A stretch of DNA of 35,668 bases from Nitrospira lenta (GTDB taxonomy: Bacteria > Nitrospirota > Nitrospiria > Nitrospirales > Nitrospiraceae): NCBI GenBank assembly GCA_945865525.1, contig CAMBDY010000020.1, positions 1-35,668 of the forward strand, read 5' to 3'. The translations under genes and the position numbers were made by a program. The notes beneath the pieces were generated by a model that was not told the DNA's origin, searched no databases, and saw only the letters and a list, made by a program, of their open reading frames with translations. This document shows positions 33,645 through 35,668 of the stretch, piece by piece (the first letter of the stretch is position 1; each line of letters begins with the position of its first letter).

Positions 33645-35668
33645 ATGACGGCCCCACACGTACTCCTCCTCACGCCGCCCCTCACGCAGCTGAATACGCC
33701 CTATCCGGCCACGGCCTATCTCACGGGATTTCTCCAGAGCCACGGCATTGAGGCCCGCCAAGCCGACCTCGGTATCGACATGGTGCTCAGGATCTTCAAT
33801 CGCTCCGGACTCCAATCCGTCTTCGAGCACATCCGCCAGCGGACGGAGACGTTGCCCGGTGAAGCGCAGCAGATGCTCGTCATCGCCCCGGCCTATCTGA
33901 ACACGATCGAGCCCGTCATCGAATTCCTGCAGGGGCGCAATCCGGCGCTGGCCTGCCTCTTGGCCCGGCCAGGGTTTCTGCCGCAAGGCCCGCGATTCGC
34001 CCGGCATCGCGGACGCACGTCACCGTTACGCGCGTTACCCGAGCACGATCGTGCGAAACGCTATGCGACCCTCTACCTCGAAGACCTCGCCGATCTCATT
34101 CAGGCGACGGTCTCACCGTATTTTGCGCTGAGCCGCTATGCGGAACAGATCGCCACCGCCGCCTCATCGTTTGCGCCCCTCATCGACGCCGTCGCCGCCC
34201 CCCCGACGCTGACCGATCACTTCATGCTCGACGCCTTATGGGCCCATCTCGAGCACTTCACCCCAACCCTCGTGGTCCTCACCGTGCCTTTTCCCGGAAA
34301 TCTCTATGGCGCCTTTCGCATCGCCCACGCGCTCAAGGCCCGACGACCCGCGTGCGTGATTGCGCTCGGCGGCGGCTATGTCAACACGGAGCTGCGTCGG
34401 TTATCTGATCCCCGCGTCTTCGACTACATCGATTACGTCACGCTCGACGACGGCGAACGGCCGCTCCTGTCCTTGATCGAACATCTGGCTGGCACGCGGT
34501 CGCGTGCGCAGCTCTGCCGCACCTTCTTGCGCGAGCAGGGCCGCGTCGTCTTTACCCATACGACCACCGATCCTGAATTCAGTATGAATGCGGTCGGCTG
34601 TCCCACCTATCGCGGACTGGACCTCAGTCGCTATCTCACGATCCTCGACAGCACGAACCCCATGCACCGCCTCTGGTCGGAAGGCCATTGGAATAAACTC
34701 ACGGTTGCCCACGGCTGTTACTGGAAGCAATGTACGTTTTGCGATATTGGGCTCAACTACATCAGCCGCTATGAAATGACGCCGACCGATCGGCTCGTCC
34801 AACAGATCGAGCAACTGATCGCCGAGACAGGCTGTCGTGGATTCCACTTTGTCGATGAAGCAGCCCCTCCCGCTGCTTTGAAAGCGCTCGCCTTGGCACT
34901 ATTAGAACGAGGCATCACCATTTCATGGTGGGGCAATATCCGCTTTGAAGAAGCGTTCACGCCGGACCTCTGCCGCCTCCTGGCGGCTTCCGGCTGCATC
35001 GCCGTGACCGCTGGACTTGAAGCTGCCTCGGATCGTCTATTGGAGAAGATCAAGAAAGGGATCACCGTCGATCAGACTGCGCTTGTGGCAGCAGCCTTCA
35101 AAGACGCAGGCATTCTCATTCATGCCTATCTCATGTACGGCTGTCCCTCTGAAACCGTACAAGAAACGGTGGACTCGCTCGAACGGGTGCGACAACTGTT
35201 CGCGGCGGATCTGATTCAATCAGCCTTCTGGCATCGTTTCACTGCGACAGCCCATAGCCCGATCGGCCTCCAGCCGGCTGCCCATGGATTGCGCATCCTC
35301 GGGCCTGAATTTCAGGGCTTTGCAGAAAACGATCTCCTGCATCAGGATCGACATGGCAAGACACCGGAATGGCTAGGCGAAGGGTTACGCCGGTCGATCC
35401 TAAATTACCTCGAAGGGAGCGGACTCACACTCGATGTCCGCCAGTGGTTCGACCATGCCGTGCCAAAACCTCATGTCTCTTCTTCGTGGGTACGTCGTCT
35501 ACTCAAGGACCGAACGGTTCAAGATGACCCACGAGCAGAACGGCGGTTCGTATGGCTTGGCGGGCAACCAGTCTGCGAGCCTGTCGGAAGAAGAATCCGG
35601 CTCATTCTACCGGGACGCACCAGCGATCAGGCCATCACTGTCTCCAACCCGCAAGCCCAGTGGCTTGA
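33645..35668 (+). CDS. B12-binding-domain radical SAM protein (3' end outside window)
   Basis: The frame is open from the ATG at 33645 to the window edge (674 codons, no stop). The N-terminal part (HVLLLTPPLTQLNTPYPATAYLTGFLQSHGIEARQADLG) and LALGGGYVNTELRRL are typical of cobalamin-binding Rossmann domains fused to radical SAM enzymes. The [4Fe-4S]/AdoMet motif is GCYWKQCTFC (C358, C363, C366), i.e. C-X4-C-X2-C, one residue longer than the classic spacing. Core SAM strands follow: GFHFVDEAAPPAAL, SWWGNIRFEEAFT, GLEAASDRLLEKIKKGI and HAYLMYGCPSET. The substrate is unknown; the family includes methyltransferases and other C-C/C-H chemists. It is divergent from the Sel1 gene. Codon use is GC-rich like the host. 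Confidence 0.88.
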   Translation, partial: MTAPHVLLLTPPLTQLNTPYPATAYLTGFLQSHGIEARQADLGIDMVLRIFNRSGLQSVFEHIRQRTETLPGEAQQMLVIAPAYLNTIEPVIEFLQGRNPALACLLARPGFLPQGPRFARHRGRTSPLRALPEHDRAKRYATLYLEDLADLIQATVSPYFALSRYAEQIATAASSFAPLIDAVAAPPTLTDHFMLDALWAHLEHFTPTLVVLTVPFPGNLYGAFRIAHALKARRPACVIALGGGYVNTELRRLSDPRVFDYIDYVTLDDGERPLLSLIEHLAGTRSRAQLCRTFLREQGRVVFTHTTTDPEFSMNAVGCPTYRGLDLSRYLTILDSTNPMHRLWSEGHWNKLTVAHGCYWKQCTFCDIGLNYISRYEMTPTDRLVQQIEQLIAETGCRGFHFVDEAAPPAALKALALALLERGITISWWGNIRFEEAFTPDLCRLLAASGCIAVTAGLEAASDRLLEKIKKGITVDQTALVAAAFKDAGILIHAYLMYGCPSETVQETVDSLERVRQLFAADLIQSAFWHRFTATAHSPIGLQPAAHGLRILGPEFQGFAENDLLHQDRHGKTPEWLGEGLRRSILNYLEGSGLTLDVRQWFDHAVPKPHVSSSWVRRLLKDRTVQDDPRAERRFVWLGGQPVCEPVGRRIRLILPGRTSDQAITVSNPQAQWL

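Overview
The window looks like chromosome from a Nitrospira-like chemolithoautotroph (Nitrospirota). This is an inference from gene content: a CbbQ/CbbO (NorQ/NorD-type) pair with no Rubisco genes, a ferredoxin:thioredoxin reductase catalytic chain, an orphan nuoF with a [2Fe-2S] ferredoxin, a PuuD-like membrane protein, a membrane-anchored cytochrome c beside a SUMF1-domain protein, and GC-rich genes separated by degenerate 7-bp-period tracts. Nothing in the window proves the taxon. Most genes are housekeeping or metabolic. Several loci show decay or rearrangement.

Layout. 1-101: tail of an unknown gene. 334-1743: MltD-type lytic transglycosylase split from its LysM region by an in-frame TAA. 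1836-2621: TPR membrane protein. 2749-3909: bioF. 4155-5504: cytochrome c and SUMF1-like protein, followed by tRNA-Glu. 5885-7104: two exported proteins, the second with a 177-bp internal tandem duplication. 7440-8288: HemD carrying a remnant of a CobA methyltransferase. Then tRNA-Lys, purA, tRNA-Ala, an ABC-F ATPase, a PilZ-like protein and rarA. 14227-15379: GTP cyclohydrolase I and a class I 6-pyruvoyltetrahydropterin synthase. 15436-17491: an A-type Fe-S carrier, ferredoxin and NuoF. 17733-19404: PuuD-like protein and malate dehydrogenase.

19480-24529: a large VWA protein (CbbO/NorD-like), a small unknown protein and the MoxR-family AAA+ ATPase CbbQ/NorQ. Between the two main partners lie a divergently placed ftrB and a truncated yggU (DUF167). 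24617-26086: a fusion of a YkgJ-type cysteine cluster with a DUF2156 (GNAT-like) domain.

26381-33540: an AT-rich type I restriction-modification cassette (hsdM-hsdS-hsdR, plus a 44-codon ORF after hsdR) that separates two halves of a Sel1-repeat gene. A 39-bp direct repeat (one mismatch) flanks the whole unit. 33645-end: a B12-binding radical SAM protein that runs off the window.

No single new system is proven. The best candidates for follow-up are the CbbQ/CbbO-ftrB locus, the small ORF and junction structure of the restriction island, and the family of 7-bp-period intergenic arrays.
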